The position numbers and the translations under genes were made by a program. The notes under the pieces were generated by a model. The model saw nothing but the letters and a program-made list of their open reading frames with translations, was not told where the DNA came from and searched no databases. This document shows, piece after piece, positions 1 to 12,171 of a DNA stretch of 64,000 bases. The DNA is from Pratylenchus scribneri. Taxonomy: Eukaryota > Nematoda > Chromadorea > Rhabditida > Pratylenchidae. Location of the stretch: assembly GCA_030063045.1 (NCBI GenBank), contig JAQSEB010000248.1, forward strand, positions 1-64,000, read 5' to 3'. Each line of letters opens with the position of its first letter. The stretch's first letter is position 1.

Positions 1-2
1 AT

Positions 3-143
3 ACCCTAGGCATAATAGAATTTGTGGCCATTCTGATATCCAAACTCCAAACACAAAAATATTTGACACAGAAGCAGGTGTTTCTTCTCGTCACGATCCC
101 GACATTTTCGCTGCTAGCATTTATTGAAAAAATATTTTTTTGA
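3..143 (+). CDS. Partial coding exon of a probable membrane protein (3' end, cut by window edge)
   Basis: An open frame runs from base 3 to a TGA at 141-143 (46 codons, no start in the window). The translation begins TLGIIEFVAILISK and has a hydrophobic stretch VFLLVTIPTFSLLAFI near its end, which could be one transmembrane helix. Codons are more GC-rich than the surrounding DNA, as in the real exons further right. I do not recognise the family. It could be the last exon of a receptor upstream or a decayed remnant. The exact 3' end is uncertain, because a splice donor could replace the stop. Confidence 0.4.
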   Translation, partial: TLGIIEFVAILISKLQTQKYLTQKQVFLLVTIPTFSLLAFIEKIFF

Positions 144-872
144 TATCATCATATACAAATCTTAAACCCTGCTTCCAATTAGCAAATACTTTTTTAACAT
201 AAAGAAAATTTTTATTTTAAAATAATATTTCTATATTGCAATTTATTTGTTCAGAGGTTATCTAAATGCAGATTAGAAATTTAAAATAATTTTTTATTTT
301 ATTATTCATATTTTTTTACAAAACGAATAAATAGCACTATTTTAGGGTCAGAATTTTTATGACCAATTTTAGGAAAAAACAAGGTAGTAGAGATGAAAAC
401 ACTCCACATAGATTACCGATAAATAAAACAATTTTTAATTTTAATTATTTTTCTTTGTCATAATTAAAAAATTGCGAAAATGAAGCATAAAAAGAAATAT
501 ATAATTTGAGAATGGACTTTTAAAATTTTTATTTTTAAAACATAAATTATAGGTTATCCTTTCCATTTTCCCCAATTTTCTTTTCATAATTTCCAAGTTA
601 AAACAGAAGCAAATTTATTTATAATATTCTAGTAAATTATATTTTAAATATATGTTGCACTAAAATTTAATTAAAAGTACATTTTAGACGCATTCAATAT
701 TTCATTAAATTTTATTTGTCCTTTAAGTATATTCGCCAATTTTTTAAACATTTACTTCCGCAATTGCCCAATCTTTTTTTTAAATATTGATATTTGATTC
801 TTAATGAAATTTTTGTTTAAAAGAATTTAATTTTTACCTTCCAGCACATTTCACATTTTTATCTTCTTTAAA
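144..872. other. AT-rich intergenic DNA
   Basis: No coding frame, RNA gene or clear repeat seen. It presumably holds the promoter of the receptor gene starting at 873, but no defined element can be named. Confidence 0.6.
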
Positions 873-3430
873 ATGCCATTATATGGTAACTTGACTGATG
901 GGATGACATTAAATGCCCTTCAATATTATTCATTACTCTCCCTAAATCTTGCCGAAATGTTCACAATTCTTGCATTGACTTGCCCAATTTCAGCGCTGAA
1001 TTTTTTCCTCATTCTTCGGACCAGCATTTTGCATCCAAATTTAAAGTTCATTTTGTTGAGCCAAAGTGCCAGCATACTTGGCAGAAGTTTCGGTAAATTT
1101 TTTATTATTATTTTTTACATTTTATAAATAATTTTAATATTAATTTTTAATATATTTTAAATTAAATTAATAATTTTATTTATTATTTTTTTTCCTCATA
1201 GTCAGAGTTGTGGTCATTGGCCTCAAATTGCATTTGGACAATTTAACTTGGATGCAAACGCCAACATTAATTTTCATATTCACCTATTTCGCCTATTTTC
1301 GCAATATTTTAGCACATATTTTGGTCATTGAAAGAGTGTGGGCCACATTGGAATTTAAAACCTATGAATGGTCAACTCGACCCTATTTCAGCATAATTTG
1401 GTTCATTTTGGTGGTCAGTTTAGTAAAATAAAATTTTTAGGTTTTTTATAATTTTAATAAAATAAATTTTTAATTAAAAGATAATTTATAATTTTATTTC
1501 TTTATCACAAATTCAATAAAAAAATTTTATGGGTTTAATTTTTTTGTCAAAAAATTAAATATTTTTTAAAAATATATCAGTCTTTAAATTCTTAAATTTT
1601 AATTACCAATTTTAAAATTAAATTTTGATATCTTTTCGAATTTTAATTAATTTGAAAAAAGCTCAATTTTATTTTCATTTAAAAATTCCCCTTCAATCAT
1701 TAATTATATTTCCTCATTAATTAAAGAATGTCTTGACGGTTGCCAATATTTATGAGACAACTGAGACATCGGCGACCACTTTAATGAATATTTTATTGTT
1801 TGCCATCCTTCTATTGCTGGCCATCATTGAACTGGCCATTATTATTTGGTTACGAATACATAATGACCGAATTTATTGCAAAAAACAAATTGTGAATGCC
1901 AGTCTCTCGGAGAGATATCAGGTTTAAAAGAATTATTGATATATTTGTTATAAACAAAAGTTGGAAAAAAATCAAAAGTTGGAAATTTTGAACAAGAAAT
2001 CACAAACATCGCTAAAAGAGTAAGATAGGGTAAGGTAGGACAGTCATAGAAATTATAAATAGGGAGTGACTGACTATTTCCAACTTTGAACTTTTTCCAT
2101 CTTTCAGTGTAATATATTTTCGAGAGTCCTTAATGAAAAATAAATCAATTGTTAAAATATTAGAGAATTTTACGTTCAAATAAATCCAATTTTATAGCCC
2201 TCTGAAAAATTTTTAATTAATTAGAAAAATATTTAATGAATTAGTGAAATTAATTTAAAAAAGTTATAAACAAAAATGAAAAAATAGACCAAAATCAGCA
2301 GCTTCATTTTCAGACATAATGTTCTAGGCAATTAAAATTAAAATTAATCAATTTTTTTTATTTAAGACAATTTTACATAATAAAAGTTTTGAGTTTTCGT
2401 GAATATTTTATTTTAATTGCAATTTTTCAATTAAATTATATAATTATTTTTTGGAAATTAAAAAGTATCTCTTTTCAAATTAATAAATTTGCTACAAAAT
2501 ATAATTTAATTAAATCACAATTTTCATTAAAGTTGGCCGAAAATATCCGAACAGCAAAGCAATTAATCCCAGTGCTCCTCATCCATTTCTTCAACATTGC
2601 CATTGGCACTTTCATAAATTGGTATTGTTATTTTCAATTATTTGGCCCATTGTCAGAATCGACTGAGGCTAAATTTCATTATGAATTAATCAGTCAATTG
2701 CATATGTTCATTATTGCTATAACAAATTTCCTCATTGAATTATTGATGATTTTGTGAGTTAAAATGTATTTTATTTAAGAAGATTTCAAAATAATATTTT
2801 ATCAAAAAATGTCAAATTAACTACTAATAAAAGTATAATTATGACAAGATTATAGGCCGCAAAGATCGAAAAATAAGTATTTAAATATTTTTAGGGTTTT
2901 TTGATAACTATCAAAATAGATTTCGAAAAACTAAAAAATGTATTTTTTATACTTTTTACAATGAAATTTTCCCCCAAAAATGTCAAAATAATTGATTAAA
3001 AAATTAATCAAAACATAAAATAAATACTCAAAAAATAAATTTATGTACTTTTGTCTTCAAATTTGATGAAAAAATGATTCAAAACCTAAAATCCGGTCTC
3101 CAATTATAAATTTTAATTTTTCATCCTAAAATATGAAATATGAATTCCCTCTTTTTCAGATTTCATCCCTATTTGAAGCGGAATTTGATTGTATTTTGCG
3201 GTCAAATACATTCATTAATCGAAATGTTGTTTTTTCCGGCTGTCAATAATCGCGTTGAACCAATGTCCATCACAAATAACAACAATGAGCCAAACATAAA
3301 TAGGACAATGTCATTGACCAGCATTCGAGGCGAGGAAATGTTGATGAGGGGAAATAGTGAAACGGAAGAATATTTTCGTCAACTCCGACTGCTCTGGGAA
3401 AAGAAGTCCCCATATATGGTGCCGAAATGA
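873..3430 (+). CDS. SRE-like (SRA-superfamily) nematode chemosensory GPCR, five exons
   Basis: Proposed exons are 873-1092, 1202-1413, 1727-1921, 2533-2753 and 3160-3430, giving 372 residues with all phases compatible. An alternative exon 2 end at 1422 (GTAAAA donor) is also phase 0. The protein is a seven-helix receptor presumably of chemosensory neurons. Evidence is the order of hydrophobic segments, the ER-containing block LAHILVIERVWATLE after helix 3, and the join across intron 3 giving SLSERYQLAENIRTAKQL, a hallmark of the SRE/SRB/SRAB group. The end FHPYLKRNL follows helix 7, and the tail is hydrophilic. The join MIL-FHPYL across intron 4 restores the expected helix 7 boundary. The exon 4 acceptor (ATTAAAG at 2526-2532) is poor, so that edge is less certain. 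Assignment to SRE rather than SRAB is by recall of family motifs. Confidence 0.72.
1962..2101. repeat. Imperfect inverted repeat inside intron 3 of the SRE-like gene
   Basis: The left arm (about 1962-1984) contains AAAAGTTGGAAA and the right arm (about 2079-2101) reads TTTCCAACTTTGAACTTTTT, its near complement. Between them is a slightly GC-richer stretch of about 95 bp. This looks like a small foldback element or MITE remnant in the intron. No target duplication is evident. Confidence 0.45.
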
Positions 3431-4245
3431 TTAATTAAGATAAATATATTTTTTATTTATGTTTACAAAATTTATGTATAAAAATATTATTATTTGTTAA
3501 ATATTTTTCTTTGAAAAAATTTTTGATCCAAATTATTGAATTTTTACCTATTTTTCAAAGCATTTGAATGAGAATTTATTTATGTAACTATTAATTTTAT
3601 AGAAGAAAATTCAGTTTTTTTGATTATATTGAAAGGATCAAAGGTTTAAAGCCACAAATTTTAGCCAAAAAATTTTCGTTCTCCCTAGACCAAATCCAAA
3701 AATGGTCGCCCATTTCAGGCTCACTTATTCTACATGATTCATTGAAGGAAAAATCAGCATCCCCTTATTCCTTCCCAGAATTAAAAAAAATTGTTCTTAA
3801 AATCAAATAAGCAGAAAATTTGATTGCTCATTTTCACCAATCAGTCAGTCACAAAATTTTTCGTTTAATGTTTCTTAAATTCTGCTCATTTCGATATTGG
3901 TTGCGAGCCATTTTGAATTTTTAATGCTTATGTTACATGAAATTAAATAAATCATTTTTGTAATGCCAATTACCATTCCTTTTTTCTTTTTGATTTAATT
4001 TTTAATATTTTTATTAATTTGAATTTTTATTAATATAACGGCCCCAAATTTTGACAAATTTTGAAATTAATTTAATAAATATTCAATTAATAAATAATAA
4101 ATAAAAATACTTTTTCGGAAATATATTTATTTTATTACATTTTTAAAATTATTCAAAACCAATTATAGGATACAATTTTTGATGAAATATTAATTTAAAT
4201 ATAAATTCAGATTCATCCAAAACAATAAAGCTCATTCCCCCAAAA
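3431..4245. other. Intergenic region with one open coding-like stretch
   Basis: This is the interval between the SRE-like gene and the secreted peptide gene. At 3622-3810 a frame of 62 codons plus stop is open on the + strand (contains LAKKFSFSLDQIQKWSPI), preceded by an ATTCAG acceptor-like site at 3609-3614. It has no ATG. In DNA this AT-rich such a frame is unusual, so it may be a terminal exon or a remnant of an unrecognised gene. The rest is featureless AT-rich sequence that should include the promoter of the gene at 4246. Confidence 0.35.
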
Positions 4246-4853
4246 ATGTACGGCCGTTCAATTCTCTCAATGCTCTGCTTGTTCATCATTACCATTTTTA
4301 CCTTTTACAACAATATCGATTCCGTCATGGGCACCATCAGCTGCCAGAACAATGGACAATGTACCGGTGATGGAGAGCCCGATGGGGTCACTTGCTGCCG
4401 AGGATGCTTCAGCTGCACATTCAAAGGTGAGAAATTTTGTTAAATAATTTTAAAATGTTTTAAATCAATCTTGGAATTTAAAATCTTAAAAAAAAATTTT
4501 CGAAAAAATAACGAATTTAAATTTTAAATGAATAAAAATTTAAACTGCTTTTAATACATACTTTTTTTGCAATTTCCAATCAAATAAACCCTTTTTTAAT
4601 CCATTCATTACGCTAAGGATGATACAAAAATAGCTCATAAATGGGTGCCCAAAAAATTGATTAATTCATATAAAATAATACAACAAAATTCTTCTCTTAT
4701 CTTTCCTCTCCCTTATATATTCTTACGAAAATTATAAAAAAAATATTTAATGAATTTCTTATTTCAGGTTGCTGCCACTGCTCATTCACCAATGCATTCA
4801 CCCGTTGCAACATCCCTGGCTTCCGTGCCCGCGGCTATCGAGGAGGATACTGA
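4246..4853 (+). CDS. Small secreted cysteine-rich protein, two exons
   Basis: Exons 4246-4426 and 4768-4853 (GTGAGA donor, ATTTCAG acceptor, phase 1) give 88 residues. Residues 1 to about 29 form an N-terminal signal sequence with a hydrophobic core (LCLFIITIFTF). The mature part has ten cysteines including two CC pairs: C-x5-C-x10-CC, RGC, FSC, GCC, HC, TRC. It ends in an Arg/Gly/Tyr-rich tail (GFRARGYRGGY). The splice joins two halves with alternating single and paired cysteines, which supports the exon pair. Both exons are much richer in G and C than their flanks. A polyadenylation signal AATAAA lies at 4931-4936. In a plant parasite such a protein would be a candidate secreted effector; it could equally be an antimicrobial or cuticle-associated peptide. 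I recognise no named family. Confidence 0.75.
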
Positions 4854-4930
4854 ACATTTGAAAGGATGAGAGAAGAAAGAAAAGCGCAAAAATGCCAAGC
4901 CAAAGATGAAAATGAGAATAATTAAATATT

Positions 4931-4936
4931 AATAAA
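4931..4936 (+). promoter_or_regulatory. Polyadenylation signal of the Cys-rich peptide gene
   Basis: AATAAA lies 78 nt after the TGA, in the first 100 nt of the presumed 3' UTR. Confidence 0.5.
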
Positions 4937-6997
4937 CGGACAAGAATTCGAATTAAAAGTTTATTATGACAAAGCTTGTAATCAGAATGTGTGCTCGCAA
5001 ATCAGAACTTTTAGTTTTGTTAATCAGAATTTGTTTTTCCTAAATCAGAATTGGTGTTTTAAAAATTATAATTTTATATCATTTTCACATGTGTATCTAT
5101 CTAAGGTATACAAGAGTTTTAAAATTCTTGTGCTTTAGTTGACAAATTTGTTTTCCTTATTAACAGTAAAAAGAGATTAATAACTTATTTAACTGTTAAG
5201 AGAATGAATGTAATTAAATATTTAAAATTTTATCCCCTGCTGTAGAGACTGAAGGTTATAGTTTTATAAATTGAGATATTTTTTTTGGTTATCTTTGCAT
5301 ATAAGTTTGACCCTAACTCACAAGAGGGTGGTAGTCAATTAAATTTCCTAATTTGCCAATCCGAGAAATCACTATCATTATCAATTTATTGAAGAATAAA
5401 TTTATTTAAAAAATTAAAAATTTAAATTATAATTTAATTTTAGACTGCTCATAAAAGAATTATTCCGTTTACAAAAAATAAGATTTTTTAAAAAAAGTTC
5501 AAAAATTCTACATCTCATAAAATAAATGGATTAATTTTTATATAAATTTGCATCAATATTTGATAAAATTTAAAAAAAAATAAACAAAATTCCACAATAT
5601 TTAAAATAAAATAAATTAAATAAAAATCAAAAAAAAGTTACAAAAATTTTTATTAATTATGACAATAATTTTTCTACTCAATCCAAGTATCTTAATAATA
5701 CCCAAGAAAAGTTTCGACTTATTATCACATTTAAATTTTTTTAAGAATATCTTGAGAATCAAAAATTTCAATAAAAAAAATTGAAATAAATAAATAGAAA
5801 AATAATTTCAGTAATTATAATATTCATTTAGTAAATATTTTCTTCAATGCATATAATTTTGCCATATAGCTTAAATACTAAATAGGCATCCATTAATTAA
5901 AATTTCTAAATTGCCATACCGTGAAATGGCTTGTCTCTCTAACTTCAATATTATTCCATTTCTTACGTAAATAATCTCATAGTACCATATACAATATACA
6001 TATACATAAGAAAGTGTATAATTAAGTATAAACACTATTTACCAAGTACATTTACAGAGGAAAATTTTTGGAGAAAAAATCACCATTCGCCTTATTTGAT
6101 TTTAATTTTTAATTTTGCCTCTTATTGAAATTATATTGATGAATAAAAAAAGTTAAAATGCTTTGCAAAGTCTTTTAAAAATTAGTACATAATTAAAAAC
6201 AAACAGGAAAAATACATAATTTTTAAAAAATATTTCCGTTTTGTTGGGTGTCATTTGACAAATATTTGATCAGGCAAATTTTTGTATTCATTAAATCATT
6301 ATTTTTACAGCAGAGTGGTCTTGAGAATGAAATACAAATTAATAATTTACTTCTCGTGCAAAATAATCTCATTTTCATTAATTATTTTCATGCCAAAAAT
6401 TTTAAAATTATTGTAAAAATCCATCAATTCTTTTTAACCTTTCTCACCTTTTTTTAACTGAGTAAATACTCTTTTGTTGGCATTGATGGCTTCTGATTTC
6501 CAGCAGGCTTTTTCCTTACTTTTTGGCTAGTATTACTCATCTTTAAAATGTCTTTTTAGCCGCCCACATTTGCTTCAGTTTATTAAATTAATTATTTAAG
6601 TACATTATTTAAATCAAAAAAAATGAATACAAGATGAATTGAGGGAATGAAAAACACCTGTGTCTTAATTAAAGGAATGTTTTCGGTGGAAAATGCCATT
6701 TTCAGTCTCAGACCAAACAGCAGGTGTTATTTATAAATTTTTGCTTAAAAATTATATTTTCTGATATCAGAACATAGAAAAGATCCCTTTGTGAATTAAA
6801 ATGTTTCTTTTTTTTCTAGTCTCAAAAGTTCATACTTCGTACTTTTCATTTTCACATATGGAGTCTGGGGCTAGGGGTCAGCCTCTGACTAAAATGCACA
6901 TGGCAATTATATATAACCATTAAATTAAAGCTAAATTTTCCAACATTCATAAAAATTTGAAAATTTTCTAGTATTTTATTCCATTATTTGTAAAATA
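4937..6997. other. AT-rich intergenic DNA with one island-module copy
   Basis: No gene seen. At about 5505-5610 lies the leftmost degenerate copy of the AT-rich module that dominates 10-37 kb (core CTCATAAAATAAATGGATT, then an island around 5581-5595). The stretch 6640-6920 is somewhat GC-richer and precedes the SRSX gene, with a TATATAA at 6908-6914 that could serve as a TATA box. Confidence 0.45.
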
Positions 6998-9173
6998 ATG
7001 TCGTTGAATTCTACATCTATTCCGCCTGTTCCAATTTCATCCATCACTGGAACAGCAATGCGCGATTTATTGATCCGATGTTTTATACAGGGAATTGGAC
7101 TGGTTCTGAACACTTCTCTCGTATATGTTACATATCTAAACAAGTATTACTAGAAAATAAAATTTTACAAAAATTTTCTACAAAGATCCCTTCGCTCACA
7201 TTGCAACCTGTTGATTGCATTTGAGGCTGGCTTTTGTGCCCTCTACCAATTGAATGGATTTGCCACATTGGCAATTGCCATTTTCGTCGACTCGGGCACT
7301 GTTGGTCTACGTCTTTGTTGCCTCCTTATTCAACCAGCTTTTGTATTTGGCTTCTATTCCTATATTACAACTTTATTGTTGATTGCACTGGATCGACTCA
7401 GTTCGATATTATTTCCATTTTGGTAAATTAAATGTTACATAATTTATTGTGAATGGTCTAACATGCCACCATTTATAATAATTCATCAAGAATTGAACAA
7501 AATTTTAATTATTTTTAGTATCAAATTAAAGGAACAAACAGACTGTTTGCCATCCAATGTTATTAATTTTATTAAAATTGGTCTGGATTTTTACAGTTGT
7601 GTGCTCATAAATCATAATATATTTAAAATGATATTTAATATAGATTAGCGAAATTTTTTTCGGAATCAACTCCAACAATTCTGAATTAATTTGAGTAAAA
7701 TTAATATCAAAAGAATGCCAAGAACCTGAATGTTAATTTTATAAAAATCTATACCTAGATAATACTTATTATCCAGGACCGGATTGTTTTTGAATGAATG
7801 GTCCCTATTACAGGTGATTAGGGTAAAGGAATATGCGAGGTGATAATCTATGCCCTAAATACCCTATACCGTAAGATAATGGGGGTTGCTTTTACCTTTC
7901 CCCTGAAGACCTAAAAAATGTTGTCCCGGATAATAAGTAAGTAAAACAAAATCATTTAAATTGGTTGGACCTTTGATGGATTATTATAAACTTTGCATGT
8001 TGGTCCGACAACGAATTGTGCCGTTCCCATTTTATCAACAATAAATAATTCAAAACAGGTATATGGATCGCAAAACACCAATATATTTGTTAATAATGTT
8101 TACGGCTTGCTCCATTGCATCCATTTTAAACTTGCAAGGAAAATTTCGATGGGCATTGGAGGATGCACAAGCAAACAAGTTTTTTTTTTCAAAAATTAAA
8201 TCTTTAATTATTTTTATCGCAGATTGGTTCAATGCCAATTAAATAATTGCAACGGAGGCAACAATTCCTCATTAAGCCATACTGAAACATCATTTATTGT
8301 TGGGCTTACAATTATTGCTTATGTAATTCTCTGGATTGTTCTTTTTTTTGCCAAAGGGAATACTGCTGAATTAAAGGGTAAAATAAATTTTTATTTTATT
8401 TCAAAGGATAATTGGCAGTATTAATATTACCATTTGATCAAATGGAATCATCGATTAATTTGGTATATGAAAACAGTAATGCAATGCTATATTATCGGGA
8501 AAATTTAGTACCAAATTGATAAAATTGAGCACTTTCAGTGATTAATAAAAATTAATTTTTTCCATTTTTAAAATCAAAATTTCTATTTTAAAAAAATTCA
8601 AAAAAAAATTTGAAAATTTATAAGAAATTTTCCAAGAAAAAATTTTAACACAACAATTAAATAAAAATATAAATTAATCAAAATTATTTTTATTAATTTC
8701 CTATGTTTTTAGCTAATATTAAAAATATTTTTATTAATTTCACATTTTTTAGCAAATATTAGAAATTCGCGTAAAATTTTTCATGCTTTGGCTTTTCTTG
8801 TTTTCATCTATTCCTTTTTCACATTTGGCACTGCTTTTGTGAATTCAATATTGGACAGTATTTTCCAAAATAATCAAGAATTCTATGGTCAATCTGTATT
8901 TATACTCAGCCTCTTGGCAAATAGCAAATACCTCATATTCAATTAGTATGCCCGCATTATTCGCTTTCAGGTAAATAATTTATTTTAACTAAATTTAATT
9001 TAATTTATGATTCATTTTTCAGTTCCGATTATCGAAATGCCTATAAGAAAGTATTCTCAAACATATCAACCATAACGCCAATGTCGAATGCGCAAACAAT
9101 ATTCACAAATAATTATGTTAATGGGAATAATAATAATTCAACACAAAGAAGAAATCAAATCACATTAAGATGA
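6998..9173 (+). pseudogene. SRSX-type nematode chemoreceptor, six exons, interrupted in helix 7 by a 7-bp duplication
   Basis: Exons are 6998-7143, 7186-7422, 8059-8178, 8223-8377, 8753-8970 and 9023-9173. The joins restore class hallmarks: LNKSLRSHCNLLIAFEAG after helix 1, ALDRLSSILFPFWY after helix 3 (across intron 2), KTPIYLLIMF in helix 4, and SSDYRNAYKK after helix 7. This fits a G-protein-coupled receptor of sensory neurons. Introns 1 and 3 are only 42 and 44 nt. In exon 5, GCAAATA occurs twice in tandem (8917-8930). With one copy the frame runs on through SYSISMPALFAF into exon 6 (339 residues in all); with two it shifts and meets TAG at 8944-8946 inside helix 7. Splicing around it is not obvious, so this is probably a recent pseudogene or null allele. 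A base-calling error of exactly seven bases is unlikely but cannot be excluded. AATAAA lies at 9249-9254. Confidence 0.8.
7763..7939. mobile_element. 177-bp MITE-like element in intron 2 of the SRSX gene
   Basis: The ends are near-perfect 17-bp terminal inverted repeats: TACTTATTATCCAGGAC at 7763-7779 and GTCCCGGATAATAAGTA at 7923-7939 (one mismatch). The interior is GC-richer than the rest of the intron. There is no coding capacity. The target duplication is unclear; TA at the ends may be part of it. Confidence 0.6.
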
Positions 9174-12171
9174 AAGGTTTAAACTTTAAATATCCAAAGT
9201 TTATGAAAATGATTGATATTTATTTGTGAATCATTATCAACACTGTCAAATAAATTAAAGATTGATTGAAAGAAAACTTATACAAAATATCCAACTTAAT
9301 AAAATAAAAGTACTTAGATCAAATTTTTTTTTAAAAAATATATTAACTAAAAGTTTACTTTCAAAAAAATTTTTTAACATTTTATTTTGTAATTTATACA
9401 CAGCAATTTTACTGAGACAAAATGTGCTGAAATATAAAATTTAAAAAAATAAATATTCCATGAGCTGGATTTTTTTACATTTTCCAAATTTTTACTCTGA
9501 TGAATTAGTGAAATTATTATTAATATTTGCAAATTGCAATTCTTTCCTTATCTGTCTAAAATTTGTATTAAACTAAAAATTTATAATTTCAATATATTTA
9601 TTTTTTTAATTTGTAAAATAATTTTATATTTATAGTGTCAATGCCAATCCAGCCACAATCATTTTAAAAATCTTAGTCGAAATGTGTTGAAATATAAATT
9701 TCCTATAGTAAATATTTTATGTGTTGAAAATTTTTTTGAAAATTTTGAAAAATTTTTTTTGCGAAAAATTGTATAAATGAGCGAAAATAAAATTTTCTAT
9801 TAATGATTAATTTTTTCAAAAATATTTATAACCAATAGATTCGCGAAACACATGATTTGTGCTATTCACGATTTCTAATTTCATCCAGCCACTAAAGTGT
9901 GCAAATTATTTTAAATTATATATTATAAGAAGTAAATATTTAAACTAATTATAAATTTTTAATTTAATTGATTAATTTAAAACGAATAGATTTATTTTTT
10001 TATAATTCAAAAATATAAATTAAGATAAAAAAAGTGCTTTTAGTCAAAAATTAAATATTTTTCAGACAATTTTTAGTTTATAATGTTAGGGATCTGTAAT
10101 TATTACGGGCAATTCCGGCAAAACATGAAATTTTTTTTTAAAATTCACAAAAAATTTTAATCTCATAAAATAAATGGATTCAATTTTCTATAAATTCAAA
10201 TCAATTTTTGGCAAAGTTTGATATAAAGCATGAAATAGATTTTAATAGAATTAAATAGTATTTTTGGATCTATAAAACAATGAGAAAAAATTCATATCTT
10301 ATTAGTAAATTTTTCAAATATTCCATAAAATATTTTTTTGAAAACTTTATATAAAAAATTTACAAACCATAAAATAATTCCTTTGCCATTTTAATTTAAT
10401 ATTTATTTATTTTGAGTATAATAAAATTATGAAAGGCTAAGTCACTGGACATTTTAAACAATCAAAAAAAAAATAACCGGCAATGAAGTTCTTGCGACAG
10501 CTTCGGATTTTGGCATCATCAATTCCCAGGAATGCTTTCATTCCCTCAAAAACGGATTACATCAATTTTTGGATAAAATTTAAATAAAAAGATTGATAAC
10601 GCCGATGGACGAATATTTAAAAAAATATGATTACGTAATCTAATTTTAATCAGGGATGGGATCAATTCTAGATTTATGTCCTTCTTTTCTTTCCAAAACT
10701 TATTTTTTTTATTTTTGGGTTAAAAATTTTACTTGCAAATTTATAATTTAAAAATATTTTCATAAAATAACAGAATGTGAAGAATAATTTTCTAAATTTT
10801 TATTAATAGATTGGATTATAACAACATAAATATAACCAAATTTTAAGAAAAATTTTAATTGTATTAAAATTATTAAATTTGTAAATCACTTGGGCAAACG
10901 CCAGCAAAAAACTGAAAAATTGTAAAATTTGTAAAATTTTTCTTTAATTCAAACAAGGGTCACAATTCCTATTATTCAGAAATTTATATTGGATTTTATG
11001 TAAAAATAATGCAAATTGCAAATTAGTTAGAATAAATTATTTATGCTTAGAATCAAAAATTGAATTAAAAAATTGATTTTGAGTTTTGACTCCTGATCCT
11101 GATAAAGGAAATAATTCTTTAAAAAAGGTGAGATTTTTTTTTGGAAAATTTGAAATATTTTACAGCACATAAAATAAATGGATTCAAATTTTCTATAAAT
11201 TTATATCTATTTTTGGATGAAATTTAATAAAAAGAATTCAAGTAAGCCACATCAAAAATTATAATAAAATTTAAAATTAAAATATAAATTTTGAAAATCT
11301 TAAAGTTATAAACGAACATAAAAACGAATGGACTAAATACAAATAATCTGGCCAAATCTGCTTCATTGAATTTAATTGGCCATAAAATTGAATGAAAAAT
11401 CCATATTATGCGATCGGCATTTAGATCGATTGGGCAGAAAATTGGGCTGTATGACAATTGAGGATCAGCAATTGGTGACTTGACAATTTGGGTCGACAAT
11501 GGGGAACGACAATTGGGGAATGGTTTTTGAAAAAAAAGCCAATGAAATAAATATTTATTAAATATGAATTATTTAAATTGTATATTCGCTAAAATTTGAA
11601 TGTGAGATTCTAAAAAAAAATTAATTTATTCATACTTAATTCGAAGATTCTGGATTTGAAATTAAAGGAATATAATTTTATGGTATTACTTATTATATAT
11701 TTTTTAAATTTTTTTATAAAAAATAAATTTCTGTCTATTTCATTATCATATTTTTATTAAATTCAATTTTTAAAACAAATTTAATATATTTTAATCCAAA
11801 ATATTTTATAAGTTTAAAAATGTTTATCAAAATAAAATTATTAAATAATTTTTAATACATTTTAGATTACCTCTTGATAACATAAAAATATTTTTAATTT
11901 AATAAAAAAGTAAATTTAAATTATTATTTAGTAAAATTTTTAGATCACCTTTCTCGAAGATTATTTTACGATTTTTTAATATAAATATCGGCTATTTCAA
12001 TTTATTTTAAATTAATTATTTTATGTGATCGAAAAATATTTATTTCTCAAAAAATTTTATTTTTTCATATAAATATAAACAACTTTTCTTTGTTTTCGAT
12101 GCCAATTTTCAATTTATCGTCACACCATTTGATTGCCTTCAATAAGACTATATTCACTCTCAAAATTGATA
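9174..12171. other. Gene-free AT-rich region after the SRSX gene
   Basis: It holds the SRSX 3' UTR, the first well-formed island modules (see the 10080-13645 entry), and a degenerate short tandem repeat at about 11,440-11,520 with loose GACAATTGGGG units. No gene or RNA feature is seen otherwise. Confidence 0.5.

Noticed and set aside
7463..7648. 61-codon frame in intron 2 of the SRSX gene as an extra exon
   Set aside because: The phase-correct join of 7422 to 8059 gives the expected FPFWYMDRKTPIY motif, so this frame lies in the intron.
8895..8916. A 22-nt intron instead of a frameshift in SRSX exon 5 (GTCAATC to ACTCAG)
   Set aside because: It would be in phase, but 22 nt is too short to splice. 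The paralogous fragment at 30,240 keeps this stretch as coding sequence, and the adjacent exact 7-bp duplication explains the shift better.
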